Below, piece after piece: positions 18,248-27,322 of a stretch of DNA of 64,000 bases. A program made the position numbers and the translations under genes. The number at the start of each line of letters is the position of its first letter. Within the stretch, counting starts at the first letter, position 1. Below the pieces are notes generated by a model that worked only from the letters and a program-made list of their open reading frames with translations, did no database searches and had not been told where the DNA came from. The stretch is taken from the NCBI RefSeq assembly GCF_013423785.1, contig NZ_CP058952.1:1577665-1641664 (forward strand), read 5' to 3'. Source of the DNA: Chitinibacter fontanus (GTDB taxonomy: Bacteria; Pseudomonadota; Gammaproteobacteria; Burkholderiales; Chitinibacteraceae).

Positions 18248-19540
18248 ATGCAAACGCAGTCCATTCACATTCTGCGGCATGCCATGGCAATACTAGTTGT
18301 ACTCTCGGTATCGCTTTTGCTATGGCAACACTACGGCATGACCAAGGTACTGCGTCTGGATGCCAGCACGCCGAATGCGTATCAGCCAGTGGATGATCGC
18401 AGCCAAGGCGGGCTTAGCCATGCCGAAGTAAGCCGTCAAAATAACGCCATGGTGCTGCAATGCGACATTCGCAAAAGCGCCTATCAGTGGCCCTACTGCC
18501 AGATCCGGATCACACTTGCCCCGATGCCCAATGGGATAAACCTAGCGGGCTATGATTACGTCATTTTTGATCTTAGCCGTTCAGGCCCGGGGCCAGAAAA
18601 GGTTCGCGTCTATCTGAATAATTTTGAAACGCAATCGAGCGTCAATGATTCCACCTCGCTGAAAGTTAATGAGCTACTGCTGGATATAAAAAACACTCAA
18701 TCAGCCATCCCGCTTAATCTATTTCGTGTCGCCTCGTGGTGGGTGGAATATAAAAATATTCCGCTGATTGATACCGATATGCGGATTAATAATGTACCGG
18801 TCATTGAAATCTCCACGCCCGGTTTTGCGCCGGAAGGTAAACATTCGATCACAATTCGCTCGATCGAGTTTTACGGTAAATGGATCAGCCAAACTCGGTT
18901 ATTGTTTGTCATCGTCGCAAGTTGGTTGGCGTTTGGCAGCGGCTGGCTAGGGTTTGAATTGTTCGCCTATCGCCAACGGTTGCAGCAGGAAAAAAAACAG
19001 CGGGATGACTTGGAAACCATCAATCGGGTATTAGAAATACAGGCCGAGGTACTGAGCACTAAAGCGCAGCTTGATCCACTAACCGGCGCATTAAATCGCG
19101 ATGGGCTCCGTGAATTACTGCAAAAAGAATGGCCGCATACCTTACCCGCCGATGCGCAACTGAGCATTCTGTTTGCTGATTTAGACCACTTCAAGCAAAT
19201 CAACGATCGCTACGGTCATGCAATTGGGGATGAAGTGCTCAAACAGTTTGCCAGTTTGGTTAAAAGCAAAATTCGTAAAACGGACGGCTTTGTGCGCTGG
19301 GGCGGCGAAGAGTTTCTGATTGCCTGCCCGCATATGCCGGCCGAATTGGCGATCGGGCTAGCAGAGAAAATCCGCAGTAGTATTTGCGAAGCACAATGGC
19401 CAGAATCAATTGCCGTTACTTGCTCTTGCGGTGTCGCCTCGCTGGTCGCTGGTGAGGACTTTGATGGTTTGATTGAGCGTGCGGATAAAGCACTTTATCA
19501 AGCTAAACGGGGCGGTCGCAACCGAGTTGAAGTTGGCTAA
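18248..19540 (+). CDS. membrane-bound GGDEF diguanylate cyclase
   Basis: 430 residues. TM1 lies at about 12-30, a periplasmic beta-rich sensor region covers about 35-215, TM2 about 220-240, then a coiled linker and a GGDEF domain. The active-site motif is GGEEF (352-356) and an intact inhibitory I-site RKTD lies at 343-346 with the usual five-residue spacing. It therefore probably makes c-di-GMP under product inhibition. c-di-GMP is the signal that protects LapA-type adhesins from cleavage in other bacteria; a link to the adhesin locus here is only conceptual. A CACAAGCTTGTG palindrome (18199-18210) lies upstream. Confidence 0.92.
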   Translation: MQTQSIHILRHAMAILVVLSVSLLLWQHYGMTKVLRLDASTPNAYQPVDDRSQGGLSHAEVSRQNNAMVLQCDIRKSAYQWPYCQIRITLAPMPNGINLAGYDYVIFDLSRSGPGPEKVRVYLNNFETQSSVNDSTSLKVNELLLDIKNTQSAIPLNLFRVASWWVEYKNIPLIDTDMRINNVPVIEISTPGFAPEGKHSITIRSIEFYGKWISQTRLLFVIVASWLAFGSGWLGFELFAYRQRLQQEKKQRDDLETINRVLEIQAEVLSTKAQLDPLTGALNRDGLRELLQKEWPHTLPADAQLSILFADLDHFKQINDRYGHAIGDEVLKQFASLVKSKIRKTDGFVRWGGEEFLIACPHMPAELAIGLAEKIRSSICEAQWPESIAVTCSCGVASLVAGEDFDGLIERADKALYQAKRGGRNRVEVG

Positions 19541-19547
19541 ATTACAC

Positions 19548-19596
19548 AGGTATTGTCATACAGGCCAATTGATATAATGGCTGCAACAACATACTC
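19548..19596 (+). repeat. GGTAT element, copy 8
   Basis: Starts AGGTATTGTCATAC and ends CAACATACTC. Close in sequence to the copy at 25497. It contains an extended -10 promoter motif TGATATAAT (19570-19578). Confidence 0.45.
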
Positions 19597-19601
19597 TAAC
19601 A

Positions 19602-19641
19602 CCCAATTAAAAGCCCGCGATAAACGCGGGCTTTTAATTGG
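19602..19641. terminator. bidirectional terminator between GGDEF gene and oppF
   Basis: CCAATTAAAAGCCCGCG-ATAAA-CGCGGGCTTTTAATTGG, a near-perfect symmetric stem with A/T runs. It ends both the plus-strand cyclase and the minus-strand opp operon. Confidence 0.92.
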
Positions 19642-19661
19642 CAAATCATAGCAAACCCGGC

Positions 19662-20651
19662 TTAATCTGCGATCAAGCAGCTCACTTGCGTGCGCGCATC
19701 CACCACCCGCAACTGTGGCACTTGTTCACTGCACAAAGTTTGCGCTTTCGGGCAACGCGTGCGGAACACGCAACCCGATGGTGGATTGATCGGCGATGGC
19801 AAATCACCATGCAGAATCTGGATTACTTTATTGCGTTCCAATTCTGGATCGGGAATCGGAATCGCCGACAACAAGGCTTTGGTATATGGATGGCGCGGGT
19901 GATCGTAGAGTGCGTGCTTTTCCGCCAGCTCCATTTCGCGGCCAAGATACATCACCAAAATACGGTCAGAAATATGCTTCACCACGGCCAGATCGTGCGC
20001 GATAAAAATCAGCGCCAGCCCCATCTCTTGCTGCAGCTCTTTCAGCAAATTGATGATCTGCGCCTGAATTGATACATCGAGCGCCGATACCGGCTCGTCA
20101 CAAATAATCAGTTTCGGCTGCAAAATCAACGCACGCGCAATGCCGATCCGCTGGCACTGGCCGCCGGAAAATTCGTGCGGATAGCGGTTAATCTGCTGTT
20201 CGGTCAGGCCGACGCGCTGCATCATCGCGCGCACGCGGTTCATCACTTCTTCTTTGCCCAGCTCTGGGTAATGCGTGTGCAATGGCTCGGCGATAATTTG
20301 CGCCACCGTCATGCGCGGGTCGAGTGAGGCCAGCGGGTCTTGGAAAATCATCTGGACTTCGCGGCGCACCGCTTGCCATTCTTTGGCACTGGCTTTGTGT
20401 AGCTCGCGGCCTAACCAGACGATTTCCCCCCCGGTGGCCGGAATCAGATTCAAAATGCCGCGCGACAGCGTAGATTTACCACAGCCAGATTCACCCACGA
20501 TGCCGAGCGTTTCACCGGCATGCAAATCAAATGAAATCCCATCAACAGCTTTCAGCGTACGTGTCGGCTGAAAAAAACCTTTGTCACTTTTTACCTTAAA
20601 GTGCACCTTCAAATCGCGCACCGACAGGATGGGGGTTTTATCAGCGGACAT
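19662..20651 (-). CDS. oppF: oligopeptide ABC transporter ATP-binding protein OppF
   Basis: 329 residues. Walker [10 protein letters not shown], signature SGGQCQRIGIARAL, Walker B LIICDEPVSALD and the OppF-type C-terminal cysteine motif (CVFRTRCPKAQTLC), which in relatives carries an iron-sulfur site. Hydrolyses ATP with OppD at the inner membrane to drive peptide uptake through OppBC. Last gene of the oppABCDF operon; it overlaps oppD by 11 bases. Confidence 0.94.
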   Translation of the reverse strand: MSADKTPILSVRDLKVHFKVKSDKGFFQPTRTLKAVDGISFDLHAGETLGIVGESGCGKSTLSRGILNLIPATGGEIVWLGRELHKASAKEWQAVRREVQMIFQDPLASLDPRMTVAQIIAEPLHTHYPELGKEEVMNRVRAMMQRVGLTEQQINRYPHEFSGGQCQRIGIARALILQPKLIICDEPVSALDVSIQAQIINLLKELQQEMGLALIFIAHDLAVVKHISDRILVMYLGREMELAEKHALYDHPRHPYTKALLSAIPIPDPELERNKVIQILHGDLPSPINPPSGCVFRTRCPKAQTLCSEQVPQLRVVDARTQVSCLIAD

Positions 20652-21636
20652 GGCTTAACTCCTTCAACTGGCGCACTTCATCCAGCGATTTATGGCAGGC
20701 GCGCTGCACGCCGCTATTCAATTGAATCAGACTTGGGCGTTCCTGATGACACTGCTCGCTCACCAGCGTACAGCGTTCACTAAATGCACAGCCCTTGGGC
20801 ATGTGCGCCATATTGGGTGGATTGCCCGGAATCGATACTAGCGTATCGCCGTCGTGATCAAGACGCGGCAAGGCGCCCAACAAGCCAACGGTGTAAGGAT
20901 GACTAGGCTGGTAAAAGACCTGATCGGCCGTGCCCTGTTCCATCACACGACCACCGTACATCACCATCACACGGTCACACAGACCGGCCACCACACCCAA
21001 ATCGTGCGTAATCATCACAATTGCGGTACCAAAATCACGCTGTAAATCACGCATCAGGGTAATAATTTGTGCTTGTACCGTCACATCAAGCGCCGTGGTT
21101 GGCTCGTCGGCGATCAGCACTTCAGGTTCGCACAATAGCGCCATCGCGATCATCACCCGCTGGCGCATACCACCCGAAAACTCGTGCGGGTACATATCAA
21201 CACGGCGTGCCGCCTCGGGGATTTTTACCGCTTCGAGCAATTCAATCGCGCGGGTTTTCGCCGCCCGACGCGTCATATTTTTGTGCAACTCCAACACTTC
21301 CGTCATCTGGCGCTCTACGGTCAGATACGGGTTGAGCGAGGTCATCGGGTCTTGGAAAATCATTGCGACGCGGTTGCCACGAATACGGTTCAGCTCGCGC
21401 GTTGGCATCGTGAGCAAGTTTTTGCCTTCAAACGATACGTCGCCAGTGGCTTTACCATTTTTGGCCAGCAAGCCCATCATCGCGAGGACAGTCTGGCTTT
21501 TACCCGAGCCAGATTCGCCTACAATACCCAAGGTCTGCCCACGATCAAGCTCAAACGAGACACCGTTAACCGCGCTGACCACGCCATCATGCGTGGCAAA
21601 ATCCACGCCTAGATTATTTACAGATAATAAAGTCAT
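20641..21636 (-). CDS. oppD: oligopeptide ABC transporter ATP-binding protein OppD
   Basis: 331 residues. Walker [11 protein letters not shown], signature [15 protein letters not shown], Walker [13 protein letters not shown] and the C-terminal CAFSERCTLVSEQC motif of the Opp/Dpp ATPases. Partner of OppF. It begins three bases after oppC. Confidence 0.94.
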   Translation of the reverse strand: MTLLSVNNLGVDFATHDGVVSAVNGVSFELDRGQTLGIVGESGSGKSQTVLAMMGLLAKNGKATGDVSFEGKNLLTMPTRELNRIRGNRVAMIFQDPMTSLNPYLTVERQMTEVLELHKNMTRRAAKTRAIELLEAVKIPEAARRVDMYPHEFSGGMRQRVMIAMALLCEPEVLIADEPTTALDVTVQAQIITLMRDLQRDFGTAIVMITHDLGVVAGLCDRVMVMYGGRVMEQGTADQVFYQPSHPYTVGLLGALPRLDHDGDTLVSIPGNPPNMAHMPKGCAFSERCTLVSEQCHQERPSLIQLNSGVQRACHKSLDEVRQLKELSHVR

Positions 21637-21639
21637 GGC

Positions 21640-22554
21640 TTATCTATCCTTTGGATCGAGCGCATCGCGCATACCGTCGCCGATATAATTCGCACAATAT
21701 AAAGTCAGGCTGAGCATGACACCGGGAAACAACAACATCCACGGCGTGTTTTCCATTACTGCGGCGCCGTCGTGAATCAACACACCCCAGCTGGTCATTG
21801 GCTCTTGCACGCCAAGGCCCAAGAAAGACAGCACCGATTCGGTCAAAATCACGCCCGGCACCGTGATCGTCGTGTAAATCACCACAATGCCCAACAAATT
21901 AGGCACGATATGACGCAAAATCAGCTTATGGGTTGGTACGCCAATACAGCGGGCTGCTTCAATGAATTCCTTGGATTTGAGCGACAGCGTCTGGCCACGT
22001 ACCACGCGCGCCATGTCCATCCAGCTAAATACCGTGATGGTCAGTACCACCAGATAAAACTCACGGCCCAGCAAGGTCACCATCAAGATGGCGATCAGCA
22101 GATAAGGCACGGCATACATCATGTCGACAATCCGCATCATGATGCTATCGACTTTACCGCCCAAGAACCCTGCCGTTGCACCCCACAAAATACCCAGCGT
22201 AACGGAGGCCAAGGTCGCCATCAGGCCAACAAACAAAGAGATACGCCCACCGATCAAGGTACGCACGAGTAAATCGCGCCCCATCTCGTCAGTACCAAAC
22301 AAATGCCAGTTTTGTAATGTCGGGCCCAGACCCATTGCATCCCAATCGGTCGCATCATAGTCATGTGGCAACACCATCGGGCCAATCACACAGGCCAAGG
22401 CAATAATAGCCAGCAATACCAAGCTAACCAGTGCTGCTTTATTCCGCAAGAACCGACGGCGCGCATCCGCCCACGGACTACGGCTGGCGATTTGTGGTGC
22501 TGCCATCACTTCGGCCGCTGCCTCAAGAATTTCTTTATTTTTATTCATCAACAT
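21640..22554 (-). CDS. oppC: oligopeptide ABC transporter permease OppC
   Basis: 304 residues. An N-terminal OppC_N membrane segment is followed by a BPD_transp_1 domain with the EAA loop (EAARCIGVPTHKLILRHIVPN). It has about six membrane helices and forms the inner-membrane channel with OppB. Ten bases separate it from oppB. Confidence 0.93.
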   Translation of the reverse strand: MLMNKNKEILEAAAEVMAAPQIASRSPWADARRRFLRNKAALVSLVLLAIIALACVIGPMVLPHDYDATDWDAMGLGPTLQNWHLFGTDEMGRDLLVRTLIGGRISLFVGLMATLASVTLGILWGATAGFLGGKVDSIMMRIVDMMYAVPYLLIAILMVTLLGREFYLVVLTITVFSWMDMARVVRGQTLSLKSKEFIEAARCIGVPTHKLILRHIVPNLLGIVVIYTTITVPGVILTESVLSFLGLGVQEPMTSWGVLIHDGAAVMENTPWMLLFPGVMLSLTLYCANYIGDGMRDALDPKDR

Positions 22555-22564
22555 AAGCCAGCCC

Positions 22565-23485
22565 TTAATAGCGAATTTTCGGGTCGAGCATTGCGTAAAT
22601 CAGATCGACAATCAGATTAAGCAAGACCGCAAACACGGTGACCAACACCACCAAACCCAGCACCAAGGTGTAATCACGGTTTGATGCGCCATTCACAATC
22701 AGTTTGCCCAAACCCGGTAACGAGAACACGGTCTCGGTCACAACGGCTGACGCAATGGACGAAATCGTTAATGGGCCCATCACTGACACCACGGGCAGCA
22801 TCGCAGGCTTCAATGCATGGCGCATAATCACAGTACGTAGCGGCAAGCCTTTGGCACGCGCAGTACGGATGAAGTTGCTATTGAGTACTTCGATCAAACT
22901 GCCGCGCATCACCCGACCAATCGTCGCCATATTAATTACTGTCAGCAGCGCAATCGGCAAGATCATGTACTGCACTTGGAAATGCTGCCAACCACCCGCG
23001 GGTAGCCATTTGAGCCAGACGCCAAAAATCAGCGCCATCACCGGGCCAATCACAAACGAAGGCACCGCACTCCCCAGATTACCGAGGAACATTACAAAGT
23101 AATCAATGATGCTGTTCTGGCGCAGCGCGGCGGTGATGCCGAGCAAAGTACCCACCAACAGCGCTAAGCCCATGGCGATGCCGCCGATGGTTAATGACAC
23201 CGGTAATGCCTCTGCGACCAAGTCATTAACCGACCAGTCGGAGTAACGGAATGAGGCCCCCAGATCACCCTGCAGCAAGCCCTTGAGGTAGTACAGATAT
23301 TGCTGCCACAGCGGTAAATCCAGATGGTATTTGGCGTTGAGATTGGCCAATACCGCTTCGGAAATCTTGCGCTCCGTATCAAATGGGCCACCCGGCGTGG
23401 CGTGCAATAACAAATAACAGACGGTAATCACCGCCAGCATGGTCGGAATCGTCGCCAAAAGGCGGCGTAGCGCATAAGACCACAT
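22565..23485 (-). CDS. oppB: oligopeptide ABC transporter permease OppB
   Basis: 306 residues. The N-terminus MWSYALRRLLATIPTMLAVI is typical of OppB, and the EAA loop reads RTARAKGLPLRTVIMRHALKP. It is separated from oppA by 363 bp that contain a terminator-like hairpin and a dispersed repeat, which would lower expression of oppBCDF relative to oppA. Confidence 0.94.
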   Translation of the reverse strand: MWSYALRRLLATIPTMLAVITVCYLLLHATPGGPFDTERKISEAVLANLNAKYHLDLPLWQQYLYYLKGLLQGDLGASFRYSDWSVNDLVAEALPVSLTIGGIAMGLALLVGTLLGITAALRQNSIIDYFVMFLGNLGSAVPSFVIGPVMALIFGVWLKWLPAGGWQHFQVQYMILPIALLTVINMATIGRVMRGSLIEVLNSNFIRTARAKGLPLRTVIMRHALKPAMLPVVSVMGPLTISSIASAVVTETVFSLPGLGKLIVNGASNRDYTLVLGLVVLVTVFAVLLNLIVDLIYAMLDPKIRY

Positions 23486-23699
23486 GTTGATACTCCGAAA
23501 AAAACGGTTTACTTATTGTGCTCGGTAGTGGCACTGACGCCATCCGAACACGTCTGCACGAGTCAACTTCGCTGATGCGAAACCACTGCACAGGCTGAAT
23601 TAACTTTGTACTGTTTAGTGCAAAAAATGATATTGCGCAGGATTAAAGTCTTTGCAAAATCAGAGGCTTTTCTGCACTTCTTTTGCCTAAGACACTACA

Positions 23700-23749
23700 G
23701 GGTATAGGCCGCAATGCAAATTGCGACGTTTCCGATTGGGGAATACTCC
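23700..23749 (+). repeat. GGTAT element, copy 6
   Basis: Starts GGGTATAGGCC and ends GAATACTCC, 50 bp, followed by TAAGTAGTATCCCC, which folds back on GGGGAATACT. Confidence 0.45.
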
Positions 23750-23793
23750 TAAGTAGTATCCCCAACCTCTAGCCGGTTTACGCCGCGGACAAA

Positions 23794-23829
23794 AACAAAC
23801 CCCGACTGCATTAGCAGCCGGGGTTTGTT
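23794..23829 (-). terminator. hairpin after oppA (attenuator or terminator)
   Basis: AACAAACCCCG.CTGC-ATTA-GCAG.CGGGGTTTGTT with T-rich flank on the minus strand, lying between oppA and oppB. Confidence 0.8.
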
Positions 23830-23848
23830 ACACCTAAAACGGCAGTGT

Positions 23849-25456
23849 TTAGTGCTTGATAATGTAGTGATCTTGCGTACGACGACGCTCGGTCACGTTC
23901 TTCTCGTCATAACCGCCCACATAGGCTTTCACCAAGCGTGGGTAGGTGTATTGCAGCAATGGGATGATTGGGTAATCGTCCATCACCATGCGCGTACCTT
24001 CGGTCAGCAATTGGCTGCGTTTCGCCATATCTGTGGTCGTAGCAGCTTGTTTGAACAACTCCTGCGCTTTTTGATTGCAGTTTTTATTGTCGTTCTGGTC
24101 CGAACCACACTCGATCAACGTGGTGAACGAAGTCGCATCGTTGTAATCGGCAGACCAGCCATTACGCGCGATTTGATAATCGGCATCGTGACGTTTTTTC
24201 ACCAGTACTTTGAACTCCAGGTTTTCCAACTGGGTATCCAGACCCAATTTAGACTTCCATTCTGAAGCCGCCCAGATCGCCATTTTCTTATGGTATTCAT
24301 TGGTGTTGTAGACGAAGCTCAATTTGGTACCCGGTTTCACGCCAGCTTCAGCCATTAGTTTCTTGGCTTCTTCAACGCGTTTTGCCATTGGCCATTTCAC
24401 CCAGTCATACGGTACCGCTTTAGCGCCAGCGACACCATTGACCATCACGCTGTATGCCGCAGGTTGACCATCTGCCGTTACTTTATTGGCCAGCAAGTCA
24501 CGATCTAGAACCAGATTCAAAGCTTTACGCACGCGCACGTCTTTGAGCAATGGATCAGTATTGTTCAGGCTGTAATAGCGCAAACCCAAGCCCAATGAAT
24601 TGCGCAACTCTTTCGGGAAATCGGTTTTGAGTTTAGCAAAGCTGTTAGGCGTGATTTCCAACGTCCAATCCGCTTCACCAGAGAGATACAGTTTTTGTGC
24701 CGCATCTTGTGATTCGATTGGCAGATAGCTCACTTTAGTGATCTGCACATTTTTCGCATTCCAGTAATTCGGGTTCTTTTCCGCTACCAGTTTGCTGTTT
24801 ACTTTCCACTCTTTCAGGATGTAAGCACCGTTGCCAACCATATTGCCTGGTTTCACCCAGTCTTTACCAAACTTCTCAACTGTCGCGCGGTGTACTGGCG
24901 CAAAGTTAGGGTTAGCCAGCAATTCCGGCAGGAATGCCACGGGGCCGTTGGTTTTCACTTCAAAGGTGTTTTTATCAATCGCACGAACGCCCAACTTATC
25001 TGTTGGCATTTTGCCTTCAGCGGCTTCTTTACCGTTTACAAAAAACACACCGAATGCAGTGCTATAGTTTGATGCTTGTTTTGGATCGATGAAACGGCGG
25101 AAAGCGTAGACAAAATCATCCGCAGTAATCGCTTGGCCATTGCTGAACTTGGCATCTTTACGAATCTTGAATGTCCAAGTCGTGTCGTCGACACGTTTCC
25201 AGCTTTCAGCAACACCAGGCACCACTTTGCCAGAAGCATTAATGGCGGTCAGGCCTTCAAACAGATCGATGGCAATATTGGCACCGGGTACGGTTTCAAC
25301 GTTAGCAGGATCGAGCGTTTCTGGCTCCGAACCATTGGTGCGAGTCAATTCTTGCGTTGGGTGCAGTTGCACCCCGTTAGGTACATTGGCAGCGAATGCA
25401 GCACCACCGAGCGCAAGCGCTACGGCGAACGTCATTGATTTCATAGTCCAGGTCAT
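23849..25456 (-). CDS. oppA: periplasmic oligopeptide-binding protein OppA
   Basis: 535 residues. Signal peptide (MKSMTFAVALALGGAAFA), then an SBP_bac_5 fold with the OppA/MppA-typical NGSEPETLDPANVE, ITADDFVYAFRR and GWSADYNDATSF. It binds oligopeptides in the periplasm for OppBCDF. AGAGG lies six bases before the ATG. First gene of the opp operon; a hairpin downstream suggests it is made in excess over the membrane parts, as is usual for binding proteins. Confidence 0.94.
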   Translation of the reverse strand: MTWTMKSMTFAVALALGGAAFAANVPNGVQLHPTQELTRTNGSEPETLDPANVETVPGANIAIDLFEGLTAINASGKVVPGVAESWKRVDDTTWTFKIRKDAKFSNGQAITADDFVYAFRRFIDPKQASNYSTAFGVFFVNGKEAAEGKMPTDKLGVRAIDKNTFEVKTNGPVAFLPELLANPNFAPVHRATVEKFGKDWVKPGNMVGNGAYILKEWKVNSKLVAEKNPNYWNAKNVQITKVSYLPIESQDAAQKLYLSGEADWTLEITPNSFAKLKTDFPKELRNSLGLGLRYYSLNNTDPLLKDVRVRKALNLVLDRDLLANKVTADGQPAAYSVMVNGVAGAKAVPYDWVKWPMAKRVEEAKKLMAEAGVKPGTKLSFVYNTNEYHKKMAIWAASEWKSKLGLDTQLENLEFKVLVKKRHDADYQIARNGWSADYNDATSFTTLIECGSDQNDNKNCNQKAQELFKQAATTTDMAKRSQLLTEGTRMVMDDYPIIPLLQYTYPRLVKAYVGGYDEKNVTERRRTQDHYIIKH

Positions 25457-25496
25457 TTTTGCCTCTCAATTCATTTTGCGAATTTAATTAAGCAAG

Positions 25497-25544
25497 GGTA
25501 TTGCTATACAAGTCATTCGAATTAATGGCTCAACAGCAATACCC
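25497..25544 (+). repeat. GGTAT element, copy 7, in the oppA leader
   Basis: GGGTATTGCT ... AGCAATACCC is a perfect 10-bp inverted repeat, 48 bp end to end. Its internal sequence resembles the copy at 19548. Confidence 0.5.
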
Positions 25545-25616
25545 TAAGCAGCCAACCCACATTCATCTGATACTAGCGGGTAGACAATCCAAGCAGGCGG
25601 ATAAATCCGCCGCATA

Positions 25617-26624
25617 TTAGAAGTTAGTCACGAGACCAACAGCCAATGTAGTTGAGTTATCGCCCAACGCTGGTTGCAGGCTATTGCCGGCTTCACCAAA
25701 ATTCTGCTTATTAGCACCGTTGATGAAACTAGTCAGCTCAGTATAGATATATGACTGTTTAGACAGGTTGTAGGTATAACCCAAGAGTGCCAGTTGTGTT
25801 TCCATACCGTCTTGAGATTTGTCACCTGAGTTGTATACATAACCAACGCGGAATGAATTTTTACCAGCGGTGTATGACAATGTACCGCCAGCAGCCCAAG
25901 CTTTCACTTCTGGATCAGCAGCAGATGCTTTGGTCATGTAATCAGAGTAACGCAGACCATAGGCAAAACCATCCGCGAATTCGCCGTTGATACCCGCAGC
26001 AATCGTTTCACGTTTTTTGCCGTTGAACACGCCACCATTGCGAATATCTGAATCATGGCTAAACGCTACGTCCAGATTAATCAGATCGCTAAATTTGTAG
26101 TCCAGAGCTGCTGCGTAACCTTCTTCAGGTTCACCATCTTTAGATGGGTGCAAGAGCACGCCAGCAGAGGCAACCAAACCTGCTACGCGTGGTGATACGT
26201 ATTTTATTTGATTGGTTGGGCGGCTAGCTGCGCCACGCTCTAGTACGTTACCGAGAGACGTGTAACCTTCAAAAATGTCGTATTTATTTACAGCCATACG
26301 CATGATCGAGTCATCACGACCAAAAGTGAATTTACCCAAATCAGTTGCGTAGCTAATGTAGGCTTTGCGGCTACCGAAAGTGCCGTTATCGCTCACACCG
26401 AGGAATGAAGACAATTCCCAGCCCAAGGTACTGCCATTGTCGAGCTTGTCTTGACCTTTGAAGTTGATAATAGAGCCATTATCAATCAGGTTGATGGTGC
26501 CTTTATCGCCGTTGTAGTTGTAGCCCAGCTCAAAATCGATAGTACCGCTTACACTTACTTCTGCTTGTGCAAAGCCAGCGATCAGGGCTGTCGCCAAAAA
26601 GCCGATTAGTGGTTTCATACGCAT
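25617..26624 (-). CDS. Gram-negative general porin
   Basis: 335 residues from the ATG at 26624, which has GAGAG about eight bases upstream. A further in-frame 48-codon extension to 26768 lacks a signal peptide and is rejected. Signal peptide MKPLIGFLATALIAGFAQA, then a Neisseria/Burkholderia-type 16-strand barrel (VSVSGTIDFELGYNY at the start, ending in ...TTLAVGLVTNF with terminal Phe). It makes an outer-membrane diffusion pore. Its position between two peptide importers may reflect a shared nutrient role. Confidence 0.9.
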   Translation of the reverse strand: MRMKPLIGFLATALIAGFAQAEVSVSGTIDFELGYNYNGDKGTINLIDNGSIINFKGQDKLDNGSTLGWELSSFLGVSDNGTFGSRKAYISYATDLGKFTFGRDDSIMRMAVNKYDIFEGYTSLGNVLERGAASRPTNQIKYVSPRVAGLVASAGVLLHPSKDGEPEEGYAAALDYKFSDLINLDVAFSHDSDIRNGGVFNGKKRETIAAGINGEFADGFAYGLRYSDYMTKASAADPEVKAWAAGGTLSYTAGKNSFRVGYVYNSGDKSQDGMETQLALLGYTYNLSKQSYIYTELTSFINGANKQNFGEAGNSLQPALGDNSTTLAVGLVTNF

Positions 26625-27322
26625 TCCGAAGTCTCTCTTATCAGTATTAAAAAATGCTGCGTTGGCAATATTCACGCTTTCTGTGATGCATTTTTTCACT
26701 GGAAACTGTTTTTTCGGCATTAGGGTAATCGGCAGTAGCCGGGCAAAAACCTTGTAAGAAAACTCCAAAAAATGCGCGAAAACCTTTGCGCAATCAAGAC
26801 CTTTTACAATTTCATGACCAGTAGGCTAAAACTGATAAACGGTAGGTTCACACCGTACCGCATTTGCAACACCTTGTTTCATTTGAGAAATTTATGCCGG
26901 AAAAATATTGCGCCGAATCAAATGTATTTTTTTGCAAACTGATACGGGAAAATCCGAATAACACTGTTATGGTACAAGCCCCTAGGATTGTAAGACTTTA
27001 GATTGGATTATCACGGCTCATGTGTCTGACATAATTCAAGATTAAGCGCAGTGAATTAGGTTATTACCCGGCCCTATTCAGATGCCAGCTATTGAATGAG
27101 CCCACCCTAATTCATTCAAATCAACAATAAAAAATGCGGAGCCCGAAAACTAAGCAAGGGCGACCAACGCATAGGCGACAAGCCCGTTCTGACCTCAGTT
27201 TTTCAAAATTACTCGGGCAAACCCGAGCGACATCCAAAATTGAACGCTAGTATGATTTCTGCGCAATCAGTGTGATCGCAGGCAGCGGGCGCGAAGTTCA
27301 GGAATGGAGGAAATGCAAAACC
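26625..27322. other. 698-bp divergent intergenic region, porin to dppB
   Basis: No gene or known RNA recognised. It is AT-rich, as expected of a control region, and holds a small hairpin CTCGGG-CAAA-CCCGAG near 27213-27228 in addition to a possible dppB promoter. The porin leader should be on the 26625-26900 side. Confidence 0.5.
27227..27256 (+). promoter_or_regulatory. possible promoter of dppBCDF
   Basis: GCGACA (27227-27232), an 18-bp spacer and TATGAT (27251-27256), about 65 bp before the dppB start. The -10 is good and the -35 is weak. Confidence 0.3.

Larger units (their letters stand above)
23486..23848. other. 363-bp oppA-oppB intergenic region
   Basis: No gene seen. It contains the hairpin at 23794-23829, GGTAT element copy 6 (23700-23749) with its own 3' hairpin (GGGGAATACT...AGTATCCCC, ending 23763), and an unremarkable AT-rich stretch before oppB. 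Confidence 0.6.

Noticed and set aside
26625-27322. A riboswitch or other structured RNA in the long porin-dppB gap
   Set aside because: Only short hairpins are visible and none matches a known riboswitch core that I can recognise.
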